Source of the DNA: Rummeliibacillus sp. POC4
GTDB taxonomy: Bacteria > Bacillota > Bacilli > Bacillales_A > Planococcaceae
Direction of reading: 5' to 3'
Length of the DNA: 64,000 nucleotides
NCBI RefSeq assembly: GCF_003576525.1
Contig: NZ_QWUA01000010.1
Span: forward strand, 1-64,000
The notes below the pieces were generated by a model that saw nothing but the letters and a program-made list of their open reading frames with translations, did not search any database and was not told where the DNA came from. Position numbers and translations under genes: made by a program. Shown piece after piece: positions 52,565-61,134 of this stretch; position 1 is the first letter of the stretch, and each line of letters begins with the position of its first letter.

Positions 52565-53101
52565 ATGAATAGTCAAAATAAAAAGATATATCCTGATTGT
52601 CCAATCATCACTAGAATAGTAGAGGTTGGTGGGCTGTCAAAAACAGAGCTTATCCAAAAATTGAAGCAAAATTCTATTCTGATGAACGAGTATGGAGAAA
52701 AGCTATTAACAGATGAAAGATTTACAACTTCTCCTATAAAACATAGCCTCCATACCGTTGAACTAACAGTTAGCAACCTCGGCTTTCCTAAAGGGACTAC
52801 TTCGTCTAAGCTCTATAAAAGAGCAGCAGAACTAGGTTTAAAATTATGTCCGATAGAACTGGGACCCTATTTAAGACTAGCATTTACAGATCAATCTGAA
52901 GAGTATTCGGAAAACCTTTTGAAGCGAAAGCAAGCTCCCTTAGGTTCTATTACAATAGCATCTGAGATTCTAACAGAAAACGATAATTTTCCAAAAGGCT
53001 TTTATCTAAGAAAAATTAATGGAACGCTTTGGCTTCGAGGCTACATAGCTGATCAACTACATATATGGAACCCTCATGATCATTTTATCTTTTGTCGATA
53101 A
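52565..53101 (+). CDS. Conserved-looking hypothetical protein
   Basis: A 178-residue soluble protein. The N-terminal segment (ITRIVEVGGLSKTELIQKLK) looks like a helix-turn-helix-sized helical module, followed by VELTVSNLGFPKG and a C-terminal aromatic patch (LWLRGYIADQLHIWNPHDHF). Members of this type occur in many Bacilli as uncharacterised proteins. The ATG after GGGAG was chosen over an upstream GTG. No partner gene. Confidence 0.65.
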   Translation: MNSQNKKIYPDCPIITRIVEVGGLSKTELIQKLKQNSILMNEYGEKLLTDERFTTSPIKHSLHTVELTVSNLGFPKGTTSSKLYKRAAELGLKLCPIELGPYLRLAFTDQSEEYSENLLKRKQAPLGSITIASEILTENDNFPKGFYLRKINGTLWLRGYIADQLHIWNPHDHFIFCR

Positions 53102-53104
53102 GTA

Positions 53105-53128
53105 AAGCTCAAACGGTTGTTTGAGCTT
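53105..53128. terminator. Hairpin between convergent genes
   Basis: AAGCTCAAAC / GTTTGAGCTT with loop GGTT. There is no long T-run on either side, so it is a weak intrinsic terminator at best. Confidence 0.5.
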
Positions 53129-53147
53129 AGCCTATCTACATCAACAT

Positions 53148-53861
53148 TCAGTACTCTTTCCCTAACGAAAACCCTTCAAACAGTGTTCCACCGAAAGGAA
53201 CTAAAATCTCTTGTACTATTTTTATAACATTTTCTTTTTCACCAGTTCGATAATAATTATCGAAAGCATCTACAAAGCGACTGGCAAATAGTTCATCATA
53301 TTGTTTTAATGCACGAACAATCCATTTTGACGATCCGATCCATTGACGATTTGTTCGTAAGACGAATTCACTTGCTAATTCAGCTAGATGATTTGCAATG
53401 AATAATTCCTCAGCTCGATTCTTACAACCGATGAAATCGTCGAGCGTATCTGTTAAAAAATAGCGTTTGAAATTGATCGTTTCTTTTGACCATTCAGCTG
53501 GTCCTTTATTTAATAGCTTTTTCGCCTCTATTTTAATTGATTCGATGATCCCTTCATCTTTTAAAATAATGCCCTCGGCCACCATACTAGGTAAGGAAGG
53601 ACGTGCTCTTTCTATATCACTATTAAAATAAGCTTTATACGACGTTAAATTATGTATAAATACATCAATAGGCCATCCAAATTGGATAAGGGATTCTCTA
53701 TAAGACGCACTTATTTTGTTATCAAATATGACAATATCTAAATCTGATGTATCGGTAGCTTCCCCTCTCACTACACTTCCTGCAAGAATGGCACCTTGAC
53801 ATTGTGGGTAAAATTCTTCAATGAACAAACTAGCTGCTTCGACTGGTTTATATTGATGCAT
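53148..53861 (-). CDS. Nucleotidyltransferase domain protein
   Basis: A 237-residue protein with a pol-beta-type nucleotidyltransferase active site: GSVVRGEATDTSDLDIVIFD (G-S then two catalytic Asp) near residues 30-49. The helical C-terminal half resembles the substrate domain of aminoglycoside adenylyltransferase-like proteins; a DNA/RNA or antibiotic substrate is possible. The start was placed at the ATG after GGGGGGAG; it begins 6 bp after the stop of the GNAT gene, forming a two-gene unit. Confidence 0.75.
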   Translation of the reverse strand: MHQYKPVEAASLFIEEFYPQCQGAILAGSVVRGEATDTSDLDIVIFDNKISASYRESLIQFGWPIDVFIHNLTSYKAYFNSDIERARPSLPSMVAEGIILKDEGIIESIKIEAKKLLNKGPAEWSKETINFKRYFLTDTLDDFIGCKNRAEELFIANHLAELASEFVLRTNRQWIGSSKWIVRALKQYDELFASRFVDAFDNYYRTGEKENVIKIVQEILVPFGGTLFEGFSLGKEY

Positions 53862-53866
53862 ACATG

Positions 53867-54409
53867 TTACTCCCCCCTGTTCCATTCATGCTCCAAAATA
53901 CTATATAACAATGAATCACGCCAACCTGTTTTAAGAAGCAAGTCTTCACGTATTCTACCTTCTTGAATCATGCCAATTTTTTGTAGTACTTTTGAAGAAC
54001 CGATATTTCGTGGATCGCAGGTTGCATAGATTCGATGAAGATTTAACGTTTCAAATCCAAATTGTAACAGAAGTTTTGCGACTTCCGTAGCTATGCCCTT
54101 CCCCCAATAATCAGGATGAATGATGTAAGCAATCTCCCCTACCCTAAAATCACGAATATTCATCTCCCCAGCGCCGATCATCTTTCCATTTTCTTGTTCA
54201 ATAACTGAAAAGACATACCGAGAGCGCTCTTCTTCTGTCGCGTCCAATAATACTTGTTTGACGAAATCTTGTGTCTCTTCTTCCGTATTAGGTCCCCAAG
54301 GTTGATATTGACAAACAATTGGTAGAGAAGCATATTTATGTACGTCTCGCCAATCTTTTTCGTTCATCTCTTTTAGTATTACTTTTGAATGAATTATTTC
54401 GATTGTCAA
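53867..54409 (-). CDS. GNAT family N-acetyltransferase (RimJ/RimL-like)
   Basis: A 180-residue GNAT protein with GAGEMNIRDFRVGEIAYI, acetyl-CoA loop HPDYWGKGIATEVAK and RIYATCDPRNIGSSKVLQKI. First gene of a pair with the nucleotidyltransferase; acetyltransferase plus nucleotidyltransferase is a pairing also seen among drug-modifying enzymes, but no resistance function can be claimed. TTG start after AAGGGGGT. Confidence 0.84.
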   Translation of the reverse strand: MTIEIIHSKVILKEMNEKDWRDVHKYASLPIVCQYQPWGPNTEEETQDFVKQVLLDATEEERSRYVFSVIEQENGKMIGAGEMNIRDFRVGEIAYIIHPDYWGKGIATEVAKLLLQFGFETLNLHRIYATCDPRNIGSSKVLQKIGMIQEGRIREDLLLKTGWRDSLLYSILEHEWNRGE

Positions 54410-54587
54410 ATTACATACCCCCTTAAGAAAGTTAAATTATACCTATTTTATCAGTTTAATGAATTTATACAATAGTTATTTGTGAATTTCGAAGTTTCCT
54501 AACGGTTGATTTTTTCAACTAAAATACACTGTTTCTCCATCGTCTTTACTGTACTTCTAGGATATACTGAACATAAAGGAGTTGAAG

Positions 54588-55703
54588 ATGATGAAAGACT
54601 TACAATTTGCTAATACAATTGCTTCTTTACGAAAGACGAATGGCTTAACACAAGACGAAGTGGCTAATTTTGTAGGTGTTTCAAAAGCTGCCGTTTCAAA
54701 ATGGGAAACCGGTTTAAGTTATCCTGATATATTACTACTTCCTAAACTCGCAACTTATTTTAACTTAACGATTGATGAGTTATTAGGTTATAAACCACAG
54801 ATGACAAAGGAAAATATTCAAAAATTATATGTTGAACTATCTCAAGACTTTGCAACTAAATCTTTTGATGAAGTCTATTCACGTATTAAAAATATAATTG
54901 ATGAATACTATTCTTGTTTTCCTTTATTATTGCAAATGGCAGTCATATTGCTAAATTATCAACCGGCAGCTGGTGAGTTAAAAGATGCAGTGATGCAAAA
55001 AATTATTACCCTCTGTCAACGTGTTGAAGAATATGCTGAAAATGCACGGCTTTCCTTTCAGGCTCGTTCTATCGAAGCAAGCTGTCAACTGATGATACAA
55101 AATCCTGAGAGGGTGTTGGATTTGCTTGGTAATGGTGTTGAACCTTATATCGGAAACGAAATTATCGTTGCAAATGCCTATCAGCAATTACAACAAGCTG
55201 ACAAAGCTAAAGAAACACTACAAGTTAGTATGTATCAATATATTCTTGGCATTGTATCCATCGCGTCAAATTACTTGATGATGAATAGCACTCAACTCGG
55301 AAAATTCGATGAAATGGTAGAACGCACAGAAAAGGTTATTGAAGCTTTTGATTTGGGGCACTTACATTTCAATAGTACCCTTATCTTTTATCTAACATCC
55401 GCACAAGGATATATGATGCAAAATCGTGAAGAAAAGGCAATCGTGATGATCAAAAAATATGTAAAAGTTGCACAATCGATTGAGTTCCCTATTACACTAC
55501 ATGGTGATGAATTTTTTGACTTAATCGATGGTTGGGTAGATCGTGAATTTGACTTAGGTTCAAATGCTCCGCGAGATGAACAATCGATTAAACATAGCCT
55601 CATTTCGACCATTCAAGATAATCCTGTATTCAAGCCATTACTGCAAAAACAGGAAGTACGTTTAATGCTTACAAATTTACAACACACGTTAGGATGTGAT
55701 TAA
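54588..55703 (+). CDS. XRE family transcriptional regulator with C-terminal helical repeats
   Basis: A 371-residue protein. The N-terminal HTH_3 domain reads LRKTNGLTQDEVANFVGVSK, AAVSKWETGLSYPDILLLPK, then LTIDELLGY. The rest is alpha-helical and TPR-like (repeated A.A..Y...Q...A pattern), probably a ligand or partner-sensing domain. It overlaps or abuts the downstream PLDc_N gene and so leads a four-gene operon with an ABC exporter, replacing the SigY-YxlCD regulators that lead yxlEFG in B. subtilis. Start chosen at the ATG after AGGAG. Confidence 0.87.
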   Translation: MMKDLQFANTIASLRKTNGLTQDEVANFVGVSKAAVSKWETGLSYPDILLLPKLATYFNLTIDELLGYKPQMTKENIQKLYVELSQDFATKSFDEVYSRIKNIIDEYYSCFPLLLQMAVILLNYQPAAGELKDAVMQKIITLCQRVEEYAENARLSFQARSIEASCQLMIQNPERVLDLLGNGVEPYIGNEIIVANAYQQLQQADKAKETLQVSMYQYILGIVSIASNYLMMNSTQLGKFDEMVERTEKVIEAFDLGHLHFNSTLIFYLTSAQGYMMQNREEKAIVMIKKYVKVAQSIEFPITLHGDEFFDLIDGWVDREFDLGSNAPRDEQSIKHSLISTIQDNPVFKPLLQKQEVRLMLTNLQHTLGCD

Positions 55704-55704
55704 T

Positions 55705-55905
55705 ATGTCAATTCAAGAAGCACTACCGTTGATCATCCCAATCGCTATTTTAGAGTGGACACTTGCGATTGTTGCATTGGTACATGTTTTAAAACACCCA
55801 CACTATCGCTTTGGCAATAAACCTATGTGGATTGTCATCGTTCTTTTCATTCAGATTATTGGACCAATCGTATACTTCTTATTTGGAAGAGGGAGAGATG
55901 AATGA
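55705..55905 (+). CDS. PLDc_N domain small membrane protein (YxlE-like)
   Basis: A 66-residue two-TM protein with LEWTLAIVALVHVL, the central KPMWIVIVLFIQIIGPIVYF and the end LFGRGR, the phospholipase D N-terminal (PLDc_N) pattern of B. subtilis YxlE. Its stop overlaps the ABC ATPase start by 4 bp. In the SigY operon YxlE affects regulation; a structural role in the exporter is also possible. ATG follows AGGATG. Confidence 0.82.
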   Translation: MSIQEALPLIIPIAILEWTLAIVALVHVLKHPHYRFGNKPMWIVIVLFIQIIGPIVYFLFGRGRDE

Positions 55906-56810
55906 CTATTTTAACTTTAGATCATGTAACCAAATCATTCGGCTCCAATTTGGTCATTGACGACATTAGCTTCCAATTAGAAGAAGGGAAAATATTTGGT
56001 TTACTTGGTCAAAATGGCGCCGGAAAAACAACTTTGATGAAAATGATATTAGGGCTGCTGCCAATAACTAAAGGCAAGATTCTACTATTTGATGAAGAGG
56101 TCAAATATGGCTATTCCCCTACCAATCGTCATATCGGTTATTTACCAGATGTCCCTTCCTACTATTCTTATATGACCGCTTATGAATATTTAATATTATG
56201 TGGAGAGATTACAGGAATCCCGAAAAAGACGTTAAAAGAACGCGCGGAAAAATATTTAAAACTAGTTGGATTAGAAAAAAACAAAAAGAAGATCCAACAA
56301 TTTTCACGCGGTATGAAACAACGACTTGGCATTGCACAAGCGCTCATTCACCAACCAAAATTACTTATTTGCGATGAACCGACTTCAGCACTTGACCCTA
56401 TCGGTCGGAAAGAAATATTGGATATTTTGAAATCGATTAAAAAAGAGACAACCGTCATTTTATCTACACATATTTTGCATGATGCTGAGCAAATCTGCGA
56501 TGAGGTGGCCATGTTACATAACGGTAAGTTTGTTGTAACAGGGTCCCTTTCAGAAATTATGAAAACACACAGTAAACAACAGATACGAGTTGTATTTGAT
56601 GACGAAAAACAAGCACAAAATTTTGTCGAGAAATCTGAAATGATTGAAAACGTAAGGATTCAATCAAATATACTATTAATAGAAGCAACTGATATAAAAG
56701 ATATGCAGAAACAAATTTTTACGCAATGCACATTCCTTCATTTATTCCCATCCTCTATTCAAATAGTCCAACCGTCTTTGGATGAAATTTTCTTGGAGGT
56801 GAGTAGATAA
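55902..56810 (+). CDS. ABC transporter ATP-binding protein (YxlF-like)
   Basis: A 302-residue ABC ATPase. Walker A GQNGAGKTT near residues 37-45, Q-loop region IGYLPDVPSYY, signature FSRGMKQRLG near 130, Walker B LLICDEPTSALDP and H-switch STHILHDAEQ. A C-terminal accessory domain of about 90 residues follows, as in ABC-2 exporters. It pairs with the permease one base downstream and powers export of an unknown substrate. Confidence 0.93.
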   Translation: MTILTLDHVTKSFGSNLVIDDISFQLEEGKIFGLLGQNGAGKTTLMKMILGLLPITKGKILLFDEEVKYGYSPTNRHIGYLPDVPSYYSYMTAYEYLILCGEITGIPKKTLKERAEKYLKLVGLEKNKKKIQQFSRGMKQRLGIAQALIHQPKLLICDEPTSALDPIGRKEILDILKSIKKETTVILSTHILHDAEQICDEVAMLHNGKFVVTGSLSEIMKTHSKQQIRVVFDDEKQAQNFVEKSEMIENVRIQSNILLIEATDIKDMQKQIFTQCTFLHLFPSSIQIVQPSLDEIFLEVSR

Positions 56811-56811
56811 G

Positions 56812-57579
56812 ATGCATACTTTTCTCGCATTATTTAAGAAAGAAACAATGGAGTTTAATCGTACTTATAAATTTTTAATCGTTATTTCTGTATTTATGAT
56901 ATTTGCCATCATGAGTCCTTTAACTGCTAAATTCATGCCAGAAATTTTGTCGCAATTTCTTCCAAAAGAAGTAGCTGATAGCTTCCCTGCCCCTTCAGCT
57001 CTCGATTCATGGGCACAGTTTTTCAAAAACTTTTCACAAATCGGTCTTTTTGTGATTGCTCTGCTATTTGCAGGAACCATTATTCATGAACGAAGTGAAG
57101 GTACCTTAATCATTTTACTGACAAAAGGATTACGACGAAGTACAGTTGTTTTCGTAAAAACAATCTTCTCGATGTTGGTTTGGACCGTAATGTATTGGGG
57201 CGCTTTTGGCGTGACCTATTTCTATACTTGGTATTATTGGAAAGACGAACATGCTGACCACTTAGTTCTTGCCGTGGGAAATTTATGGTTATTTGGTCTT
57301 TTACTCATTGCGGTAATCTTATTTGGTAACGTCTTGTTCAAATCGATTTATGGTAACCTCCTTTGGACCGCATTATTTGTGGGTGTCTGGTTTATTGTTT
57401 CCATCTTCCCTAAGGCAGAAGACTTCAACCTTTTAAGATTGGCTACAGATGGTAATAATATTTTAAAAGGTGTAAATGATGTGGATGATTTTAATTGGAT
57501 CTATGTTATTTCGATTGGTTTAATCATAGTGTTGCAAGTTCTGACGATTCGAATCTTTAATAAAAAATCGCTAATTTAA
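56812..57579 (+). CDS. ABC-2 transporter permease (YxlG-like)
   Basis: A 255-residue permease with six TM helices and the ABC-2 motif GTIIHERSEGTLIILLTKGLRR near residues 85-106. It starts 1 bp after the ATPase stop behind GGAGGTGAG. Its similarity in size and order to YxlG supports the yxlEFG comparison. Last gene of the operon; a terminator follows. Confidence 0.9.
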   Translation: MHTFLALFKKETMEFNRTYKFLIVISVFMIFAIMSPLTAKFMPEILSQFLPKEVADSFPAPSALDSWAQFFKNFSQIGLFVIALLFAGTIIHERSEGTLIILLTKGLRRSTVVFVKTIFSMLVWTVMYWGAFGVTYFYTWYYWKDEHADHLVLAVGNLWLFGLLLIAVILFGNVLFKSIYGNLLWTALFVGVWFIVSIFPKAEDFNLLRLATDGNNILKGVNDVDDFNWIYVISIGLIIVLQVLTIRIFNKKSLI

Positions 57580-57646
57580 TATACCCTTAGTTGCTGGTTT
57601 TTCTCTTTAAAGTATATAGACTGGCGAGGTTTATAATTGTAATAAT

Positions 57647-57690
57647 AAAAAAGAATCTCTTTCATAGTGAAATGAAGGAGATTCTTTTTT
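57647..57690 (+). terminator. Terminator of the XRE-yxlEFG-like operon
   Basis: Stem AAAGAATCTC / GAGATTCTTT with additional inner pairs (TTTCAT / ATGAAG), then TTTTTT. Confidence 0.85.
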
Positions 57691-57775
57691 GTATTTTAAT
57701 ATGAAGTTGAATTTTTATTTTAAAAGGAAATTGTTCTATTTATGTTGAAATATAATTTAACATGGAGGTGTTGAT

Positions 57776-58174
57776 TTGAAAAAGGTTTTGTACGTGGGGA
57801 TGTTACTCGGAGTGATCCTTTTAACAGGATGTAGTTTCAAACAAGAACAGGTGAAAGATGACATAAAGAAAGAGAAAAATACTGAACACATCGTAGAAGT
57901 TGAAACTTTGCCCGATTCCTTTAAGAAAGAGGTTGAACCAGTAGCCCCTTTAAAATTAACCAAAGAGCAAAAGAAAGAATATTATAAACAGTACGAAGAA
58001 ATTGTGCTAAAAGTAAATTCAAAGTATGACGAGGATATGGAACTTGTACCATTTAATGATTTTAAACAAGATGAATGGGTAGCTCCAGAGGAATTTGAAA
58101 ACATTGTAACAGATATGGCGACTATGGAATTCACCTCTGAAAATTATGGTGGCGACTCTGTTGAGGATGAATAA
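57776..58174 (+). CDS. Small acidic lipoprotein
   Basis: A 132-residue protein with a type II signal peptide (KKVLYVGMLLGVILL) and lipobox LTGC, Cys near residue 19. The mature part is highly charged and helical, with KLTKEQKKEYYKQYEEIVLK resembling a coiled segment, and an acidic end (GGDSVEDE). TTG start after GGAGGTG. Function unknown. Confidence 0.78.
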   Translation: MKKVLYVGMLLGVILLTGCSFKQEQVKDDIKKEKNTEHIVEVETLPDSFKKEVEPVAPLKLTKEQKKEYYKQYEEIVLKVNSKYDEDMELVPFNDFKQDEWVAPEEFENIVTDMATMEFTSENYGGDSVEDE

Positions 58175-58191
58175 AGTTTAATTGTTAATGC

Positions 58192-58222
58192 AAAAAACTC
58201 AGAATAATACTGAGTTTTTTTA
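58192..58222 (+). terminator. Terminator of the lipoprotein gene
   Basis: Stem AAACTCAG / CTGAGTTT, loop AATAATA, then TTTTTA. Confidence 0.85.
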
Positions 58223-58250
58223 TTTGCTGTTTATATAGTACATTTTAGGA

Positions 58251-58600
58251 TTCAATCCACGTGTTTCAAGGTTTAATCCACGCATTTTGGGATTCAATCC
58301 ACGCACTTCATGGTTTAATCCACGCACTTTGGCATTCAATCCACGCAGTTTTGAATTGAATCCACGTTCCGGACATTTTAAGTCACCGTTTTAGCGAATC
58401 GACGTAGCCTAAATTACTCCTTTTATCCGCGGCATGTTTTACCAGATTTAATGTAGATACTACTCGCGTTCAATGATCTTTTCAATCCACGCAGGTTGGG
58501 ATCAATCCACGTATTTCGGCATTCAATCCACGCACTTGAGACTTCAATCCACGCAGTTTTGAATTGAATCCACGTTCCGGACAATTTAAGTCACCATTTC
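58251..58600. repeat. Tandem array 1: 21-bp period, AATCCACGCA family, two blocks
   Basis: AATCCAC starts at 58254, 58275, 58296, 58317, 58338 and 58359 (exact 21-bp period) and again at 58484, 58504, 58525, 58546 and 58567 (20, 21, 21, 21). Each unit is T-T-C/T-AATCCACG followed by about 10 variable bases. Both blocks end in the same roughly 58-bp module with TTGAATCCACGTTCCGGACA and TTTAAGTCACC (58338-58395 and 58546-58603, few mismatches). About 100 bp of unique sequence separates the blocks. It lies between a lipoprotein terminator and the DUF3923-like gene. Confidence 0.9.
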
Positions 58601-58614
58601 AAATAGTTTCTGAT

Positions 58615-58842
58615 TTAATTCTCCCTACCCTTTTTCAAATTAACAATCATCCATACCATTTGAAAAAGGAATGGTATTATAAACGCACTCAATAATACTA
58701 TGAATGCCACAAGTTTGAGTTCAATTGTTTGAGTTACTCCCGCACCATCAACAGTTCTCAACCACACTACAGCTGATCCAACTGCAAAAAGGATTATCCA
58801 AATAATATTGGCAAGCCACCAAAAAATCCATTGCTTTTTCAT
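58615..58842 (-). CDS. DUF3923-like small membrane protein
   Basis: A 75-residue protein with two TM helices; WIFWWLANIIWIILFAVGSA, the loop VDGAGVTQT and the second helix ending FQMVWMIVNLKKG match my memory of DUF3923 family proteins. The ATG before KKQW is preceded by GGTGAAGG. It lies 15 bp beyond the end of repeat array 1. Function unknown. Confidence 0.65.
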   Translation of the reverse strand: MKKQWIFWWLANIIWIILFAVGSAVVWLRTVDGAGVTQTIELKLVAFIVLLSAFIIPFLFQMVWMIVNLKKGREN

Positions 58843-58919
58843 ATTACCTTCACCCATTTCACATATGAATTTGTCATAAGTTATATTATTTTTAATATTT
58901 CATACTTGTTAATAACGAA

Positions 58920-59528
58920 TCATCTATTTCTCCAATAAGTGTAAGGTCCATTACTTTTTAAAACGGCATTTTTGGGTACTTGTTTGATTACAAGAATAAG
59001 ATTGAGTAGATCTACCGATGATCCTAACGCGTTTAGTATGATTAAAAATTTTAATGTAGTAGTTAATAGTCCGAATACGCTTAAAACTAACGGTAAGATT
59101 AGCGAAATGATCACGAAAGGAGCAATTGTAATGATGATATATCTTGATTTCGAAATTTCTTCTTCTGTAAATACAAATCCCCCAAACACCGTTAATCCTG
59201 CATATGTTCTTTCTGATTTGATAAAATTCGGTATGAAGATTAAGTGAATCAATTCATGCATCACTAACAGTAAAACTAACCAAAGAATATCAATAAAATT
59301 AATTGTAAATGCATATCCATTCGACTTTATCCCAAATTCGCTTAATGAAATACTTGAAACGCTGTTTAATATAAAAATAGAGATAATTGCTGCAATAATC
59401 ATTAAAGGAATAGATAATAAAGTTGCACTTGTTAAATTTTTAGGCTCCTTCATCGGAATCCAATTATCTTCTATTAAATTCAAATGTAGATTTGGATTAC
59501 TTTTGGGTAATTTCCTAGCTATCTTCAT
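58920..59528 (-). CDS. DUF3267 putative zinc metallopeptidase membrane protein
   Basis: A 202-residue protein with four or five TM helices and a zincin-like motif HELIH within LLVMHELIHLIFIP near residues 90-103, typical of DUF3267, a group related to M50-type intramembrane proteases. A second Asp/Asn motif for zinc (LNALGSSVDLLNLI near 165) is plausible. Its substrate is unknown. It is bracketed by the two 21-bp arrays. Start ATG after GGGGGATT. Confidence 0.78.
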   Translation of the reverse strand: MKIARKLPKSNPNLHLNLIEDNWIPMKEPKNLTSATLLSIPLMIIAAIISIFILNSVSSISLSEFGIKSNGYAFTINFIDILWLVLLLVMHELIHLIFIPNFIKSERTYAGLTVFGGFVFTEEEISKSRYIIITIAPFVIISLILPLVLSVFGLLTTTLKFLIILNALGSSVDLLNLILVIKQVPKNAVLKSNGPYTYWRNR

Positions 59529-59661
59529 TCAATCCCCCATCTCTATATTCCATATTAACCGAATATTAACATTTTATTGTGCGCATGTATACCACTTTTC
59601 TGGCATCTACCCTTCCGAGCAATAACAGTATAGATCAGTAGAAGTAAACTACCTTCAAAAA

Positions 59662-60051
59662 GAAATAATCTGCTTCTTTTTAGAAATAAATCGCTCTATT
59701 TTGGAAATAAATCTTCTTCGAGAAATAAACACCCATCAAATAGAAATAAACTGTCTGATTTTGGAAATAAAAGACCTCGAAATGGAAATAAAGATGCTCA
59801 TTTTGGAAATAAAACGCTCTATTTCGGAAATAAATCTTCATCGAGAAATAAAACCCCTTCAAAAAGAAATAAACTGCCCCATTTTGGAAATAAAACGCTC
59901 CAAATTAGAAATAAATCTCCTATCAGAAATAAAGATGCAAAAAAAAGAAATAATCCGCCCTGTTTTGGAAATAAAAGTCCCCGAAATAGAAATAAAACAA
60001 CCCAATTTAGAAATAAACCACTCTAAAATGGAAATAAACCTTTCCAAAGCA
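59662..60051. repeat. Tandem array 2: 21-bp period, GAAATAAA family, 19 units
   Basis: GAAATAA starts at 59662, 59683, 59704, 59722, 59743, 59764, 59785, 59806, 59827, 59845, 59866, 59887, 59908, 59926, 59947, 59968, 59989, 60010 and 60031. Spacing is 21 bp except three steps of 18 bp. The remaining 13-14 bases vary but recur in order: 59683-59763, 59806-59886 and 59887-59967 are three copies of an 81-bp superunit (21+18+21+21). All periods are multiples of 3, so long frames stay open on both strands without ribosome sites. It ends about 110 bp before amj. Confidence 0.92.
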
Positions 60052-60163
60052 ATCCAATTGATTAAACTCCTCCACATCTCCCAAAACAAAAATAAACTAA
60101 CTAACATAATAGGAACTTTTTGTAATTCCTTTCGTTTTATTTAAAAACATCTTGGAGGTATGT

Positions 60164-60979
60164 ATGGATTTTATCTCAAGCAAAGTAATGATCATTTCTG
60201 TATTTCTATTAATCGTCACATCGATCGAGACTTTAGCCTATGCTACTCGTATTTCAGGAGCGCGGGTGAAATTGTTAGCAACTGCGTTATCTTTATTTAG
60301 TACTTTGGTGATTGTTTCGAGGTTTTCAACAATGTTTCAACAACCTTTAACTGGGAAGCTAATTGTAGAAGCACCGAAATTACATAAACTAGAGGTGATT
60401 GAAGGACAGTTTAGAATTTTAATAGGTATGACTTCAATTGGTGTATTAATCGGGATTTTACTTTTCCCTACATTTATCAATATTTTTTCAAGAGCAATTG
60501 TCCAATTGTCTAATGAAAGAGGTTCCGTTTTTTCATTGTTTTGTAAACAACTTAATCTAAATGGGTTGAAGAAAATAGTGAAATGTGTGAGGTTGCCTCG
60601 TTTCTCATATTTAGATGGTATTAGTTTACACACGATCCCTAAGCGTATCTTTTTACTTAATATTCTTATTTCTGCAGTCTTTACGGTTGGCGTTCTTTCA
60701 TCCATTTATGCATCCATACTTCTTCCGAAAGACTATGCGCAATCTGCGGTTTTATCGTCTGGGGTTATCAATGGCATTGCTACCATTTTAATGACTTTGT
60801 TTGTCGATCCTAAAACATCCGTTTTAGCTGATTTAGTGATGAAAAAAGAGGTCAATTATGTTTACTTGAAAAGTTACTCACTCACGATGATTAGTTCTAA
60901 ATTTATAGGTACAATCGTTGCTCAGGTTTTATTTTTACCCGCTGCCTACTATGTTGCTTGGTTTGTGAAGTTATTGTAG
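60164..60979 (+). CDS. amj: Lipid II flippase Amj (DUF2837)
   Basis: A 271-residue integral membrane protein with six to seven TM helices. IETLAYATRISGARVKLLAT at the N-terminus, the loop with LHTIPKRIFLLN and GVINGIATILMTLFVDPKTS are DUF2837 features. Amj is the alternate lipid II flippase that can replace MurJ in B. subtilis, moving peptidoglycan precursor across the membrane; there it is induced through SigM. The ATG was chosen because GGAGGTATGT precedes it. Directly upstream is repeat array 2. Confidence 0.88.
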   Translation: MDFISSKVMIISVFLLIVTSIETLAYATRISGARVKLLATALSLFSTLVIVSRFSTMFQQPLTGKLIVEAPKLHKLEVIEGQFRILIGMTSIGVLIGILLFPTFINIFSRAIVQLSNERGSVFSLFCKQLNLNGLKKIVKCVRLPRFSYLDGISLHTIPKRIFLLNILISAVFTVGVLSSIYASILLPKDYAQSAVLSSGVINGIATILMTLFVDPKTSVLADLVMKKEVNYVYLKSYSLTMISSKFIGTIVAQVLFLPAAYYVAWFVKLL

Positions 60980-61134
60980 TACAAATCTCATCAAGTTTTT
61001 TCATTAGTAAGATGCATTTTTTCATCTTGCAGTGATTATTTAAAAATCCTCCAATAATTGTTATCAAATCAATTCATTTTTGAGACGAATCATGTATAAT
61101 TATACGTAGTATATCGAAATGAGGCGAAGACAAC

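Noticed and set aside
58251-58600. CRISPR array
   Set aside because: The conserved part is only about 9-10 bp and the period 21 bp, with no spacer of 25-40 bp and no cas genes in the window.
59680-60144. Coding genes across repeat array 2 (plus-strand 147-codon frame and two minus-strand frames)
   Set aside because: Open frames exist on both strands because all periods are multiples of three. None has a ribosome site, and the plus frame starts with TTG inside a repeat unit.
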